This document shows, in pieces, positions 1 through 10,092 of a stretch of 64,000 bases of DNA. Position 1 is the stretch's first letter, and each line of letters starts with the position of its first letter. The stretch covers positions 23,092 to 87,091 of the forward strand of contig JAJQIH010000015.1 in assembly GCA_021199305.1 (NCBI GenBank), given 5' to 3'. Source of the DNA: Ruminococcus sp. (GTDB taxonomy: Bacteria > Bacillota > Clostridia > Oscillospirales > Ruminococcaceae). Below the pieces are notes generated by a model that did not search any database, had not been told where the DNA came from, and was given only the letters and a program-made list of their open reading frames with translations. Made by a program: the position numbers and the translations under genes.

Positions 1-312
1 CCTGTAGGAATAGTTTCAGTTTTAAGCGACGTTGTCGATTCTAATGCCGATACCTCGGGAATTGACTGGTATTCGCTCTTCCAGCAGCTTTTATCCCTCT
101 CGGCACTTATTACCATAAATGTTGGAATCTTTAATCTGCTGCCGCTGCCTGCCCTTGACGGAGGCAGACTGCTGTTTCTGATAATTGAAGCTATAAGGAG
201 AAAGCCTGTTCCAGCAAAGTACGAGGGATATGTTCACACAGCAGGCTTTGCGCTTTTGATGCTGCTGATGGTTTACATTACAGCACACGATATTTTTAAA
301 TTGTTTGTTTGA
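1..312 (+). CDS. rseP: Site-2 zinc metalloprotease RseP, C-terminal fragment
   Basis: Only the last 103 codons are present; the gene starts before the window. It would be a membrane-embedded zinc protease of the S2P/RseP family that cuts transmembrane substrates such as anti-sigma factors. The visible part has a hydrophobic stretch ending in NLLPLPALDGGRLL, the family's NPDG-like motif that carries the third zinc ligand (Asp), followed by one more membrane helix and the C-terminus. The frame is open from base 1 to the TGA at 310-312. ispG follows after 12 bases, and rseP-ispG-polC is a common clostridial order, which supports the call. The N-terminal HExxH motif and PDZ domain are outside the window. 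Confidence 0.88.
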   Translation, partial: PVGIVSVLSDVVDSNADTSGIDWYSLFQQLLSLSALITINVGIFNLLPLPALDGGRLLFLIIEAIRRKPVPAKYEGYVHTAGFALLMLLMVYITAHDIFKLFV

Positions 313-324
313 CAGGGGATTGCT

Positions 325-1362
325 ATGAGAAAAGTCAGAGAAGTTAAAGTCGGAGGACTGACACTTGACGGAAAGAAAATTTATATTCAGTCAATGCTTA
401 ACGTTCCTTCAACGGATATAGAAAAAAGTGTCGCTCAGGCAAAAAGCCTCGAAGCGGCAGGCTGCGAGATAATAAGGGCGGCGATTCCTGATATGGATGC
501 TGTAGCTCTTATTCCTGCAATAAAAAAAGAGGTCAGCATACCCCTTGTAGCCGATATTCATTTTGATTACCGCTTAGCACTTGCGGCGGCTGACGCAGGA
601 GTCGACAAGATAAGAATAAACCCTGGAAATATAGGCGATAAGCAAAGGGTAAAAGCTGTAGTCGACAAGTGTAAGGAGAAGAAAATTCCTATACGAATCG
701 GAGTAAACTCCGGTTCTCTTGAAAAGGAGCTTTTAAACAAATACAGTTCTCCGTGCGCCGAAGCTCTGGTTGAAAGCGCTTTACGTCACGCTAAAATTTT
801 AGAGGAGCTTGACTTTTACGATACTGTTATTTCAATCAAGTCGTCAAATGTGAAAACGATGATTGAAAGCTACCGTTTGCTTGCATCTCAATGCGATTAT
901 CCGCTGCACCTTGGCGTTACAGAAGCGGGTACCGAGCGAATGGGCGTTATAAAATCAGCTGTTGGAATAGGCTCGCTTTTGCTTGACGGAATTGGCGAAA
1001 CGATAAGAGTTTCGCTTACCGACGACCCTGTTTTGGAGGTCGAAGCTGCAAAGGACATTTTAAAGGCAATCGGCAAGCGTGGCGGCGTGAAAATTGTTTC
1101 CTGCCCGACCTGTGGAAGAACACGAATCGACCTTATTTCCTTAGCCAAAGAGGTTGAGCAAAGAACGAAAAACATAGACAAGGATATAACAGTTGCCGTA
1201 ATGGGCTGCGTTGTAAACGGACCGGGCGAAGCGAGAGAAGCGGACATCGGACTTGCCGGCGGAAATAAAGAAGCTGTAATTTTTAAAGGCAATACTGTTA
1301 TCAGAAAAATTCCGGAGCAAGCGGCAGTTGACGCACTTTTGGAGGAAATAGACAAGCTTTAA
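325..1362 (+). CDS. ispG: 4-hydroxy-3-methylbut-2-enyl diphosphate synthase IspG (GcpE)
   Basis: IspG is the [4Fe-4S] enzyme that converts methylerythritol cyclodiphosphate to HMBPP in the non-mevalonate isoprenoid pathway. The 345-residue product has the short bacterial architecture: a TIM barrel followed by the iron-sulfur domain. The cluster ligands appear as SCPTC (Cys260, Cys263) and GCVVNGPGE (Cys295, with Glu302 completing the usual set). The start has an AGGGGATTG-type ribosome binding site 12 bases after rseP. The gene sits between rseP and polC. ispF of the same pathway is also in the window at 24772, so the MEP pathway appears to be in use. No oddities. Confidence 0.97.
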   Translation: MRKVREVKVGGLTLDGKKIYIQSMLNVPSTDIEKSVAQAKSLEAAGCEIIRAAIPDMDAVALIPAIKKEVSIPLVADIHFDYRLALAAADAGVDKIRINPGNIGDKQRVKAVVDKCKEKKIPIRIGVNSGSLEKELLNKYSSPCAEALVESALRHAKILEELDFYDTVISIKSSNVKTMIESYRLLASQCDYPLHLGVTEAGTERMGVIKSAVGIGSLLLDGIGETIRVSLTDDPVLEVEAAKDILKAIGKRGGVKIVSCPTCGRTRIDLISLAKEVEQRTKNIDKDITVAVMGCVVNGPGEAREADIGLAGGNKEAVIFKGNTVIRKIPEQAAVDALLEEIDKL

Positions 1363-1389
1363 GAAACGAGCTTACGAAAGGAAATATAA

Positions 1390-4300
1390 ATGGAGAAATT
1401 CTATTTTGGTAATTTTTTTGAAGAATATAAAAAGCTGATACCACGCTCCTGTGAAAACGCAAGGATTTTAAAGCTGTACACAAACGAAGCGAAAACAATG
1501 CTGAAGTGCGTTTGCTCGTTCGATGAGCTGGCGCCATATATGGATATAAAAACTGCTGAGAAAAATCTTCGCGACTCGCTTTCTCTTGAGCGTTTTGTGC
1601 TTGAGCCGCATTTTAATCCGAGCTTGTTCTGCGCTGAATACTTTCCAGAGGTGGTTTTGTTTTTAAAAGACCGTTTTTCAGTTGTAAATGGCTTTTTTGA
1701 CGGAGCAAGCTGTACATACTCTGACGGGAACCTGGAAATCTCGCTCAGAAACGGCGGCTACAGCCTTTTGAAAAACGCTGGAATTGACACAGCACTCCCG
1801 AGCCTTATAAGTGAGCTTTTCTCGCTGAACGTAGCTGTTAAATTTACAGGTACTTTAGGACTTGACAAGCAGCAGGCGGAGCTTGACCACCAGAAGGCGC
1901 TCGAAAGCATTCCTCTGCCTGAATTTGTTCCGAACAAAACAAAAGCACCTGACGATGAGTTTACTCATTGCACCGTTGATTTTACAAAGTATATGCTCGA
2001 CGGTAAAAACGCTGTTATTTTAAAGGGAAAGAAAATTCCGCAAGATGCCGAAATTACGCCAATGGACAGCCTTGATGTTGATACAGAGGGTGCTGTCGTC
2101 TGGGGCGACGTATTTGAAATTGATACAAGAGAAACAAAGACAGGAATGCTGATTGCAAACATTTTTGTCACCGATTATACTAATTCGTTTGCAGTTAAAA
2201 TGCTCGGCTCTTCAAACAAGCGAGCAAGGCTTTCAAAGGAAAAGCTCTCGTCGATTTTAGAAAACATCAAAAAAGGCTCAACATTGATTATCAAGGGAAA
2301 TGTCGTTGAGGACCAGTACGACAGAACTGTAAATATTGAGCCTGACGATATAATGCTTGTCAAGCGAATTTTAAAGAAGGACACTTACGAGCAAAAGAGA
2401 GTAGAGCTTCATTGCCATACCAATATGTCAGCAATGGATGCTTTAACTCCTGCGGACAAGCTTGTAAAGCGTGCATTTTCGTGGGGACACAAAGCTTTGG
2501 CTATAACCGACCACGGCGTTTGCCAGGGCTTTCCAGACGCTATGTACTGCGTTGACAAGATAAGAAAGGACGGCGGAGATTTCAAGGTAATATACGGAAT
2601 CGAAGCTTATGAGGTAAACGACGATAATGGCGAAAATCCGCTTGAGGTTAAAAAGCCGTACCACCAGATTATACTTGTAAAAGACAAGGTAGGACTGAAG
2701 AATCTCTACAAGCTCGTTTCCTATTCCAACTTAAACTACTTCTATAAGTGCCCGAGAATACCAAAATCCGAGCTTATAAAGCATAGAGAGGGTCTTATTG
2801 TCGGAAGTGCCTGCGAAGCGGGAGAGGTTATTCAGGCGTATTTGCGTGGAGAAAGTTACGAGGACATCAAGAAGATAGCAAGCTTTTACGATTATCTTGA
2901 AATTCAGCCAATATCTAACAACAGCTTTATGCTTCGCTCCGACCGTGAGCCTTATGATAAAATAAAGACAAATCAGGATCTGATTGATATAAACCTGTTT
3001 GTTATAAAGTTAGGCGAGGATTTAAACAAGCCTGTTTGCGCTACGGGAGACGTTCATTTTATGGACGAGTCCGACTCAATTTTCAGAGCAATTTTGCAGG
3101 CGGGCCAGGGCTATACTGACGCAGACCGTCAGCCGCCTATATACCTAAAAACTACAGACGAGATGATGCAGGAATTTATCCCTTATCTCGGCGAGGAGAA
3201 GGCAAGAGAGGTTGTTATCACCAATACGAATCTTATTGCCGATATGACAGACCCAGAGCTCAGAGCATTCCCGAAGGGAACCTTTACCCCTCACATTGAG
3301 GGCGCAAACGAGGAGCTTGAGGACATCTGCTGGAAAAGGGCGAAGGAAATTTACGGCGACCCTCTTCCTGAGATTGTTTACAACCGTTTAAAAAGAGAGC
3401 TTGATTCTATCATCAAGCACGGCTTTGCGGTTTTGTATGTTATCGCCAAGCGACTTGTTGCAAATTCGGTTGAAAACGGCTATCAGGTCGGTTCCCGTGG
3501 TTCGGTAGGTTCGTCGTTTGTAGCTTCAATGTCTGGAATTTCTGAGGTAAACCCTTTGGTTCCACATTACGTTTGCCCGAAATGTAAGTACAGCGAGTTT
3601 ATAACCGACGGTTCAATAGGCTCAGGCTACGACCTGCCACCTAAAAAATGCCCGAACTGCGGCGAGGAGTTAAATCGTGACGGACACGATATTCCGTTTG
3701 AAACCTTTTTAGGCTTCAACGGCGACAAGTCGCCTGATATCGACCTTAACTTTTCGGGAGATTATCAGTCCAAAGCTCACAAATACACAGAGGAGCTTTT
3801 TGGACGGGATCACGTTTTCAAGGCTGGAACGATAGCCTCTATTGCTGAAAAAACCGCAAAGGGATTTGTGCTAAAATACCTGGAGGAGCGAGGAAGAACT
3901 GCTACCCCAGCAGAGATTCAGAGGCTTGCGCTCGGCTGCACAGGAGTCAAGAGAACGACAGGACAGCACCCTGGCGGAATGGTTGTTATTCCTGATGATT
4001 ATGAGGTTTACGACTTTACGCCTGTTCAGCACCCTGCTGAAAAGACGGACGTTGATATAATTACAACTCACTTTGACTTCAATTCCCTGCACGACACTAT
4101 ACTTAAGCTTGACGAGCTGGGACACGATGTTCCGACCCTTTACAAATATCTTGAGGATATGACAGGGCTTGACGTCACAAAGGTCGATATGTCTGACAAG
4201 GACGTTTATTCGCTGTTTACTTCTACAGAAGCTCTTGGCGTAACGCCTGAAGAAATAGGCTCTCAGACAGGAACGCTTGCTATTCCTGAAATGGGAACTC

Positions 4301-5160
4301 CGTTTGTACGACAGATGCTGATTGACGCCAATCCTCAGAACTTTTCCGACCTTTTGCAGATTTCTGGCTTGTCGCACGGAACAGACGTCTGGCTTGGAAA
4401 TGCACAGGAGCTTATCAAAAACGGAACCTGCACCATTTCAGAGGTTATAGGAACCCGTGACAGCATTATGACCTATCTTATCTACCACGGCGTTGACCCG
4501 TCACGTTCATTTAAGATAATGGAAATTACCAGAAAGGGTAATGCGCCAAAGCTCTTGACCGAAGAAATGAAGCAGGATATGCTTGACCACGACGTTCCGC
4601 AATGGTACATAGATTCCTGTATGAAGATAAAGTATATGTTCCCGAAGGCACACGCTGCCGCTTATGTAACTGCGGCAATACGCTTAGCGTGGTTTAAGAT
4701 ACATTATCCGCTTGAATTTTACTCTGCATTTTTTACCGTCCGTGGCGAAGATTTTGACGCTCTGAGCGCAATGCAGGGCAAGGACGGCGTTCAGTTTAAA
4801 ATCAAAGAGCTGAAGCTTCGGGAAAATAAAACTGCAAAGGACGAGGGAACGCTTGATACGCTGATGATAATCAATGAAATGCTTTGCAGGGGCTATGAGT
4901 TTTTGCCGATAGATATAAATAAAAGCCATGCGACCATTTACAAGGTCGAGGACGGAAAGCTAAGGCTGCCGTTTGTTTCATTGCAGGGCGTTGGCGGAGT
5001 TGCCGCCAGGAGCGTTTACGATGCAGTACAAAAGGGCGATTTTCTGTCGGTAGAGGAGCTTCAGGATCAGGCAGGAGTTTCAAAAACTGTCATTGAAGCG
5101 CTCGAATCGGTAGGCGCATTCGGCGATTTGCCAAAAAGTAACCAGCTTACACTATTTTAA
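1390..5160 (+). CDS. polC: DNA polymerase III PolC-type alpha subunit without the exonuclease domain
   Basis: This is the Gram-positive C-family replicase. In order: N-terminal domain (about 1-240), an OB-like region (about 240-335), a PHP domain beginning [10 protein letters not shown] (His341, His343), the polymerase palm with GSRGSVGSS (about 701-709), a zinc ribbon (Cys729, Cys732, Cys754, Cys757), the catalytic PDIDLN (Asp783, Asp785) and the third acidic site in LKLDELGHD (Asp908). The product has 1256 residues against about 1430 in B. subtilis. The missing length is one DEDDh exonuclease domain: the PHP strand YGIEAYEV (402-409) runs straight into [11 protein letters not shown] (about 422), with no DxExTG motif between. 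PHP metal ligands look intact. Ribosome binding site GAAAGGAA lies before ATG 1390. Confidence 0.95.
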   Translation: MEKFYFGNFFEEYKKLIPRSCENARILKLYTNEAKTMLKCVCSFDELAPYMDIKTAEKNLRDSLSLERFVLEPHFNPSLFCAEYFPEVVLFLKDRFSVVNGFFDGASCTYSDGNLEISLRNGGYSLLKNAGIDTALPSLISELFSLNVAVKFTGTLGLDKQQAELDHQKALESIPLPEFVPNKTKAPDDEFTHCTVDFTKYMLDGKNAVILKGKKIPQDAEITPMDSLDVDTEGAVVWGDVFEIDTRETKTGMLIANIFVTDYTNSFAVKMLGSSNKRARLSKEKLSSILENIKKGSTLIIKGNVVEDQYDRTVNIEPDDIMLVKRILKKDTYEQKRVELHCHTNMSAMDALTPADKLVKRAFSWGHKALAITDHGVCQGFPDAMYCVDKIRKDGGDFKVIYGIEAYEVNDDNGENPLEVKKPYHQIILVKDKVGLKNLYKLVSYSNLNYFYKCPRIPKSELIKHREGLIVGSACEAGEVIQAYLRGESYEDIKKIASFYDYLEIQPISNNSFMLRSDREPYDKIKTNQDLIDINLFVIKLGEDLNKPVCATGDVHFMDESDSIFRAILQAGQGYTDADRQPPIYLKTTDEMMQEFIPYLGEEKAREVVITNTNLIADMTDPELRAFPKGTFTPHIEGANEELEDICWKRAKEIYGDPLPEIVYNRLKRELDSIIKHGFAVLYVIAKRLVANSVENGYQVGSRGSVGSSFVASMSGISEVNPLVPHYVCPKCKYSEFITDGSIGSGYDLPPKKCPNCGEELNRDGHDIPFETFLGFNGDKSPDIDLNFSGDYQSKAHKYTEELFGRDHVFKAGTIASIAEKTAKGFVLKYLEERGRTATPAEIQRLALGCTGVKRTTGQHPGGMVVIPDDYEVYDFTPVQHPAEKTDVDIITTHFDFNSLHDTILKLDELGHDVPTLYKYLEDMTGLDVTKVDMSDKDVYSLFTSTEALGVTPEEIGSQTGTLAIPEMGTPFVRQMLIDANPQNFSDLLQISGLSHGTDVWLGNAQELIKNGTCTISEVIGTRDSIMTYLIYHGVDPSRSFKIMEITRKGNAPKLLTEEMKQDMLDHDVPQWYIDSCMKIKYMFPKAHAAAYVTAAIRLAWFKIHYPLEFYSAFFTVRGEDFDALSAMQGKDGVQFKIKELKLRENKTAKDEGTLDTLMIINEMLCRGYEFLPIDINKSHATIYKVEDGKLRLPFVSLQGVGGVAARSVYDAVQKGDFLSVEELQDQAGVSKTVIEALESVGAFGDLPKSNQLTLF

Positions 5161-5172
5161 TTTGAAAAAGGC

Positions 5173-5201
5173 TTGACAAGAGATAGCTTTTGTGTTATTA
5201 T
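5173..5201 (+). promoter_or_regulatory. Sigma-A-type promoter of the his operon
   Basis: TTGACA at 5173-5178 and TATTAT at 5196-5201 are separated by exactly 17 bases. It lies 13 bases after the polC stop and 60 bases before hisZ, so the his operon has its own promoter. Confidence 0.85.
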
Positions 5202-5210
5202 GCTATCATA

Positions 5211-5240
5211 TTAGCGTGGCAGCACTTTAGCACGCTAAAG
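5211..5240 (+). promoter_or_regulatory. Overlapping palindromes, candidate his operator
   Basis: Two inverted repeats overlap just downstream of the -10 box. TTAGCGTG (5211-5218) pairs with CACGCTAA (5231-5238). CTTTAGC (5225-5231) pairs with GCTAAAG (5234-5240). They share the GCTAA core and cannot form as RNA hairpins at the same time. The position at the transcription start is typical of a repressor operator. TrpR-like HisR (YerC) repressors are described for his genes in Firmicutes, but the assignment here is inference. No T-box is present. Confidence 0.55.
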
Positions 5241-5263
5241 TAAGCTTGAACGGAGAGGTACAG

Positions 5264-6478
5264 ATGAAAAGATACGAGCTAATAACTCCTGAGGGAACCA
5301 AGGATTTGCTTTTTGACGAATGCTTAGCCAAAAGGGAGATAGAAAAAAGGCTTTCAGATATATTTAAAAGTCACGGCTACAGCGAGGTTGTAACAACGGG
5401 AATTGAGTTTTACGACGTATTTTCCAAAGGATCAAGAACCGTCAAGCAGGAAGCGCTTTACAAGCTGACCGACTCAAAGGGCAGACTTATAGTTTTGCGC
5501 CCAGATTCGACAATTCCTATAGCAAGACTTGTTGCAACAAGACTGAAGGATGCGCCGCTGCCGCTAAGGCTTTATTATAATCAGGCGTATTTTGAAAACA
5601 ACGCTTTGCTGAAAGGACATTCCGACGAGGTAACTCAGGCGGGCGTTGAGCTTATTGGCACTAAGTCAAGACGAGCTGATTTTGAAATTTTATCTTTAGC
5701 TGTTGAAGCGTTGTCAGCGGTCGAGCCTGAAAACTTCAGAATTGAAATCGGAAATGTAGGAATCTTCAAAGAGCTTGTCGCACAGTTAGGAGTTGACAAG
5801 GATACCGCTGAGCAGATAAGATACCTTATAGTAAACAAGAACTATCCAGCTTTAGGCGACCTGCTCGATACCTTTGGCGACAATGACGTTATCAGGGCGT
5901 TAAAGGAGCTTCCCCGACTTTTTGGTAAGGAGGAGGTTTTCGAGCGAGTTGAAAAGCTTTTTGTAAACGATACTATAAAGTCAATCTTAGACGACTTGAA
6001 GTACGTCTACGAGTCGCTCTTAACGCTTGGAATCAAGGACAATCTGTCGGTTGACCTCGGAGCCGTCAACAGGATTGACTACTATACAGGTCTTACCTTT
6101 AAAGGCTATTTAGAGGGAATAGGCGAGGACGTGCTTGCAGGAGGAAGATATAATCATCTTATCTCTGAGTTTGGTTACGACCAACCTGCAACCGGCTTTG
6201 GAATAAACGTAAACGCTTGTACATCTCTTCTTCTCAAAAACGGTAACGCTCCGAAAACAAGCGTCAGCGATGTTATCGTGTATAGCGAAATGCCGGACGT
6301 TATGAAGGCTATATGCTATTCAAATAAGCTTGCAAAAAGCGGGGTAGCTGTTGAAAATTCAGTTTTTGAAACGCTTCAGGAAACAAAAGAATATGCGCTG
6401 CAAAAGGGAATAAAAAAGCTCGTAGTTGTAGCAGACGATATAGAAGAAATTGATATGAAGGGCGGTGAGCAGGTATGA
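5264..6478 (+). CDS. hisZ: ATP phosphoribosyltransferase regulatory subunit HisZ
   Basis: HisZ is a catalytically inactive relative of histidyl-tRNA synthetase that binds short-form HisG and makes the first histidine-biosynthesis enzyme active and feedback-sensitive. The 404-residue product opens with TPEGTKDLLF and has the class II synthetase motif 2 region (LRPDSTIPIARL) and the YYTGLTFKGY stretch. I chose ATG 5264, which has GGAGAGG 6-12 bases upstream, over an upstream in-frame TTG at 5246 that would contain that ribosome binding site. It is the first gene of the operon and overlaps hisG by 4 bases (ATGA), consistent with a stoichiometric HisZ-HisG complex. Confidence 0.93.
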   Translation: MKRYELITPEGTKDLLFDECLAKREIEKRLSDIFKSHGYSEVVTTGIEFYDVFSKGSRTVKQEALYKLTDSKGRLIVLRPDSTIPIARLVATRLKDAPLPLRLYYNQAYFENNALLKGHSDEVTQAGVELIGTKSRRADFEILSLAVEALSAVEPENFRIEIGNVGIFKELVAQLGVDKDTAEQIRYLIVNKNYPALGDLLDTFGDNDVIRALKELPRLFGKEEVFERVEKLFVNDTIKSILDDLKYVYESLLTLGIKDNLSVDLGAVNRIDYYTGLTFKGYLEGIGEDVLAGGRYNHLISEFGYDQPATGFGINVNACTSLLLKNGNAPKTSVSDVIVYSEMPDVMKAICYSNKLAKSGVAVENSVFETLQETKEYALQKGIKKLVVVADDIEEIDMKGGEQV

Positions 6479-7101
6479 AGCCGCTGAGAATTGCGCTTAC
6501 AAAGGGAAGACTTGAAAAGGATACCGTTTCACTTTTTGAAAGAATAGGTTACGACTGCACTGCAGTAAGAGAAAAGGGCAGAAAGCTTATTCTGCCTGTC
6601 GGCGACGGAGAACTTGAGGTTGTATTAGCCAAAGCAAACGACGTTATAACTTATGTAGAGCATGGCGTTTGCGATATGGGAGTTGTCGGAAAAGATACAA
6701 TTATGGAAATGGGCGGCTCGTTTTTTGAGCTTTGCGATTTAGGCTTCGGCAGGTGTAAATTCGCCCTTGCGACAAAGAAAGGCTTAAAGTTTTACGGCGG
6801 CTATGGAGTTAAAACGATAGCTACAAAGTACCCGAATGTTTCGAGAAGTTATTTCGAAAGCAAGGGTATGGATATTGAAGCGATAAAGATTGAAGGCTCG
6901 GTTGAGCTTGCGCCGCTTTTAGAGCTTTCGGACGGAATAGTTGATATTGTTGAAACGGGTACAACCCTTAAAGAAAACGGACTCGAAGTTATCGAGGAGA
7001 TAGCTCCTATTTCAGCAAGAGTAATAGTAAACAGAGTTTCTATGAAGCTAAGACAAAAGGAAATCGAACAGCTTTTGTCGCTGATGGAAAACAACAAATA
7101 G
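6475..7101 (+). CDS. hisG: ATP phosphoribosyltransferase, short form HisG
   Basis: HisG catalyses the first committed step of histidine synthesis, ATP + PRPP to phosphoribosyl-ATP. At 208 residues it is the short form, which lacks the C-terminal regulatory domain and needs HisZ; hisZ lies directly upstream with a 4-base overlap. Recognisable features are the start LRIALTKGRLE, the GxxD region VCDMGVVGKDTI, and the PRPP-binding loop DGIVDIVETGTTLKENGL near residues 160-177. No frameshift or missing motif is seen. Confidence 0.95.
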   Translation: MKPLRIALTKGRLEKDTVSLFERIGYDCTAVREKGRKLILPVGDGELEVVLAKANDVITYVEHGVCDMGVVGKDTIMEMGGSFFELCDLGFGRCKFALATKKGLKFYGGYGVKTIATKYPNVSRSYFESKGMDIEAIKIEGSVELAPLLELSDGIVDIVETGTTLKENGLEVIEEIAPISARVIVNRVSMKLRQKEIEQLLSLMENNK

Positions 7102-7115
7102 AGGTGTTTGAAAAG

Positions 7116-8408
7116 ATGATAAGGAAAATATATGCAAACGGCGTTGAAGAGAAGAAATTCTTTGAAGAGCTTGACAAGCGTTCAAGCGAAACCGATAAAA
7201 AGGTTACAGCCGTTGTAAATGAGATTATAGAAAATGTCAAGGCAAACGGCGACGGCGCAGTTAAGGCTTATACTGAAAAGTTTGACGGCAAGCTGCCTTT
7301 GTACTATGAAGTGCCGAGGGATGTTATAAACGACGCTTTGACGGACGCTTATGAAAATGATTACGAATTTGTCGAAGCGCTTTTAAACGCTCAGGAAAAT
7401 ATTACCGAGTTTCACCAAAGACAAAAGTCGCAGTCGTTTATTGACACGAAGGAAAGCGGAGTTGTTTTAGGACAGCGTGTAAGAGGACTGGAGCGTGTAG
7501 GACTTTACGTTCCAGGCGGCACAGCGGCTTATCCTTCAAGCGTTTTGATGAACGCTATTCCTGCAAAGATTGCAGGCGTCAAGGAAATAATTATGGTTAC
7601 TCCGCCATTAAAGGACGGAAAGCCTAACCGAAATATTTTAGTAGCGGCGGCTATATGTGGAGTTGACAGAATATTTATGTGCGGCGGAGCGCAGGCTGTA
7701 GCAGCGCTCGCTTTCGGAACAGAGGAAATTCCAAAGGTTGACAAGATTGTAGGCCCGGGAAATATTTTCGTAGCGACAGCTAAAAAGCTGCTTTACGGCA
7801 TAGTAGATATTGATATGATAGCAGGGCCGAGCGAGATTTTAATTGTAGCTGACGAAACAGCAAATCCGAAGTACGTAGCGGCAGATCTTATGAGCCAGGC
7901 GGAGCACGATAAGCTTGCGTCGTCTATACTTGTTACAACCAGCGAGAAGTTGGCTGACGAAGTAGTAGCTCAGATTGAACTTCAGATTCAGTCGCTTTCG
8001 AGAAAGGAAATTATTGAGAGCTCGCTGTCTGACTACGGTGCGATTATTATTTGCAATACAAAGGACGAGGCTTGCGAAATGGCGAACAGATTGGCGCCTG
8101 AGCATCTTGAGGTTCTTTTTGAAAACCCGATGGAATATGTCGGAAGGCTTAACAATGCGGGTTCGATTTTCCTCGGTCAGTATGCGCCTGAGCCACTCGG
8201 AGATTATTACGCTGGCCCTAACCACGTTCTGCCGACAAGCGGTACTGCAAGGTTCTTCTCGCCGCTTTCAGTAAACAGCTTTGAGAAGCGTTCAAGCTTT
8301 ATTTATTACACTCAGGACGCTCTCTGCCAGGCAAAGGATGATATTGTGCTGATTGCTGAAAAAGAGGGACTTACAGCTCACGCAAATGCAATCAAGGCGA
8401 GATTTTAG
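7116..8408 (+). CDS. hisD: Histidinol dehydrogenase HisD
   Basis: HisD is the zinc enzyme that carries out the last two oxidations, L-histidinol to L-histidine, with NAD. The 430-residue protein has [20 protein letters not shown], the [17 protein letters not shown] loop, the AGPSEI motif, and APEHLEVL with the catalytic Glu-His pair. An in-frame GTG at 7104 exists but lies in the ribosome binding site AGAGGTG; ATG 7116 is 9 bases beyond it and is preferred. It begins 14 bases after hisG in the same operon. Confidence 0.95.
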   Translation: MIRKIYANGVEEKKFFEELDKRSSETDKKVTAVVNEIIENVKANGDGAVKAYTEKFDGKLPLYYEVPRDVINDALTDAYENDYEFVEALLNAQENITEFHQRQKSQSFIDTKESGVVLGQRVRGLERVGLYVPGGTAAYPSSVLMNAIPAKIAGVKEIIMVTPPLKDGKPNRNILVAAAICGVDRIFMCGGAQAVAALAFGTEEIPKVDKIVGPGNIFVATAKKLLYGIVDIDMIAGPSEILIVADETANPKYVAADLMSQAEHDKLASSILVTTSEKLADEVVAQIELQIQSLSRKEIIESSLSDYGAIIICNTKDEACEMANRLAPEHLEVLFENPMEYVGRLNNAGSIFLGQYAPEPLGDYYAGPNHVLPTSGTARFFSPLSVNSFEKRSSFIYYTQDALCQAKDDIVLIAEKEGLTAHANAIKARF

Positions 8409-8431
8409 TTTTTGATGAAAGGAATAGTTCT

Positions 8432-9496
8432 ATGGAAAAATGGGAGGAGTACGTAAGAAGGGTAGTTCCGTATACGCCTGGCGAACAGCCAAAGGAAACG
8501 GACGTTATAAAGCTTAACACCAACGAAAATCCCTACCCGCCATGCGAGGGGGCAAAAAAGCTGCTTGAAAATTATAACAGCGATGATTTAAAGCTTTACC
8601 CGGACCCTGCCTGCACAGAGCTTGTTGACGCTATTGCGAAGGTGCAAAATGTAAAGCCTGAGAATGTGTTTGTGGGAATAGGTTCGGACGACGTTTTGTC
8701 AATGGCGTTTCTGACCTTTTTCGGAAGCGACAAGCCGATACTTTTTCCTGATATAACCTATTCGTTTTATGACGTCTGGGCGGATGTGTACAATATTCCG
8801 TACAAGACAAAACCGCTGGACGAGGACTTTGAAATCAAAAACGAGGATTATCTTGAACCAAACGGCGGAATAGTTTTTCCGAATCCTAACGCTCCGACGG
8901 GAGTTTACAAGGAAACACAAGAGATTGAGAAAATCATAAAGGCTAACAAGGATTCGGTTGTTATAATTGACGAAGCGTATATAGATTTCGGAGGTCAGTC
9001 ATGCGTGCCGCTGATAAATAAGTACGATAATCTGCTGGTTGTCCAGACGTTTTCAAAATCAAGGTCGATGGCAGGAGTCAGAATCGGTTACGCAATCGGC
9101 AGCGAGCAGCTTATAAAGTTTATGAGCGATGTAAAGTTTTCGATAAATTCGTATACTTTAAACCGCTTGTCGCTGAAGCTTGGCGTTTTGGCACTTGAAG
9201 ATACCGACTACTTTAACAAGACGACGCAAAAAATTATCAGCACAAGAGAAAAGACAAAGACCCAGCTTGAATCGCTTGGCTTTAATTGCCTTGAATCAAA
9301 GAGCAACTTTATTTTTGCAAGTCACAAAAGCGTTTCGGCGGCAAAGATTTTTGAGGAGCTTAAAAAGAGAAGAATTTTCGTTCGCTACTGGAACAAGCCG
9401 AGGATTGACAACCATCTGAGAATTACAATAGGAACTGATGAGCAAATGGAAAAGCTGATTTGTGCGCTTGAAGAAATTGTAGCGTGCGAAGATTAA
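8432..9496 (+). CDS. hisC: Histidinol-phosphate aminotransferase HisC
   Basis: A PLP enzyme of fold type I that transaminates imidazole acetol phosphate to histidinol phosphate. The 354-residue protein has LNTNENPYPP near the start, NPNAPTG, the D-x-AY motif IIDEAYIDF, the PLP lysine in TFSKSRSMAG (Lys209) and RIGYAIG. A GAAAGGAA ribosome binding site precedes ATG 8432. Its place between hisD and hisB supports the histidine role over other aminotransferases of the family. Confidence 0.95.
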   Translation: MEKWEEYVRRVVPYTPGEQPKETDVIKLNTNENPYPPCEGAKKLLENYNSDDLKLYPDPACTELVDAIAKVQNVKPENVFVGIGSDDVLSMAFLTFFGSDKPILFPDITYSFYDVWADVYNIPYKTKPLDEDFEIKNEDYLEPNGGIVFPNPNAPTGVYKETQEIEKIIKANKDSVVIIDEAYIDFGGQSCVPLINKYDNLLVVQTFSKSRSMAGVRIGYAIGSEQLIKFMSDVKFSINSYTLNRLSLKLGVLALEDTDYFNKTTQKIISTREKTKTQLESLGFNCLESKSNFIFASHKSVSAAKIFEELKKRRIFVRYWNKPRIDNHLRITIGTDEQMEKLICALEEIVACED

Positions 9497-9513
9497 ACCA
9501 AAGGAGGATTATT

Positions 9514-10092
9514 ATGAGAACAGCTGAAATCAAGCGAACAACCAAAGAAACGGACATTGAAGTTTGTGTAAACCTTGACGGCGACGGCAGAGTGTCTGTT
9601 GATACAGGCATTGGATTTTTCGATCATATGCTAAACTCCTTTGGGGTACACAGCGGTATTGATCTGAACGTTGTCTGCAGGGGCGACTTGAATGTTGACG
9701 GCCACCACTCGGTTGAGGACGTCGGAATAGTTTTAGGTCAGGCTTTTGCCAAGGCACTCGGCGATAAGTCAGGAATAGCACGCTTTGGAAGTGCTTTTGT
9801 ACCAATGGACGAAGCTCTCTGCTTTTGCGCATTGGATATAAGCGGCAGACCGTTTCTTGCCTTTGACGGAGAGCTGGATGATGAAAAGATAGGCGAGTTT
9901 GATACCTGCCTTACTGAGGAATTTTTCAGAGCGTTTGCTTTTAATTCGGGAATAACCCTGCACATTCGTAAGGAGTACGGCAAAAACGACCACCACATAG
10001 TTGAAGCTATGTTTAAAGCTGTTGCTCACGCAATCAAGCAAGCGGTTACTGTAACTGGAAGCGATATACTTTCCACAAAGGGAGTGTTATAG
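9514..10092 (+). CDS. hisB: Imidazoleglycerol-phosphate dehydratase HisB
   Basis: A manganese enzyme that dehydrates imidazole glycerol phosphate to imidazole acetol phosphate. The 192-residue monofunctional form lacks the phosphatase domain seen in enterobacteria. Motifs visible are GFFDHMLNSF, DGHHSVEDVGI and KNDHHIVEAMFKA, which hold the metal-binding histidines. ATG 9514 has a clear AAGGAGG at 9501-9507; the longer frame from 9484 would overlap hisC and lacks such a site. Histidinol-phosphate phosphatase is not seen in the operon. Confidence 0.95.
   Translation: MRTAEIKRTTKETDIEVCVNLDGDGRVSVDTGIGFFDHMLNSFGVHSGIDLNVVCRGDLNVDGHHSVEDVGIVLGQAFAKALGDKSGIARFGSAFVPMDEALCFCALDISGRPFLAFDGELDDEKIGEFDTCLTEEFFRAFAFNSGITLHIRKEYGKNDHHIVEAMFKAVAHAIKQAVTVTGSDILSTKGVL

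Noticed and set aside
897..1355. 152-codon antisense frame within ispG
   Set aside because: It is a shadow of the real gene in a GC-biased reading frame, without a ribosome binding site.
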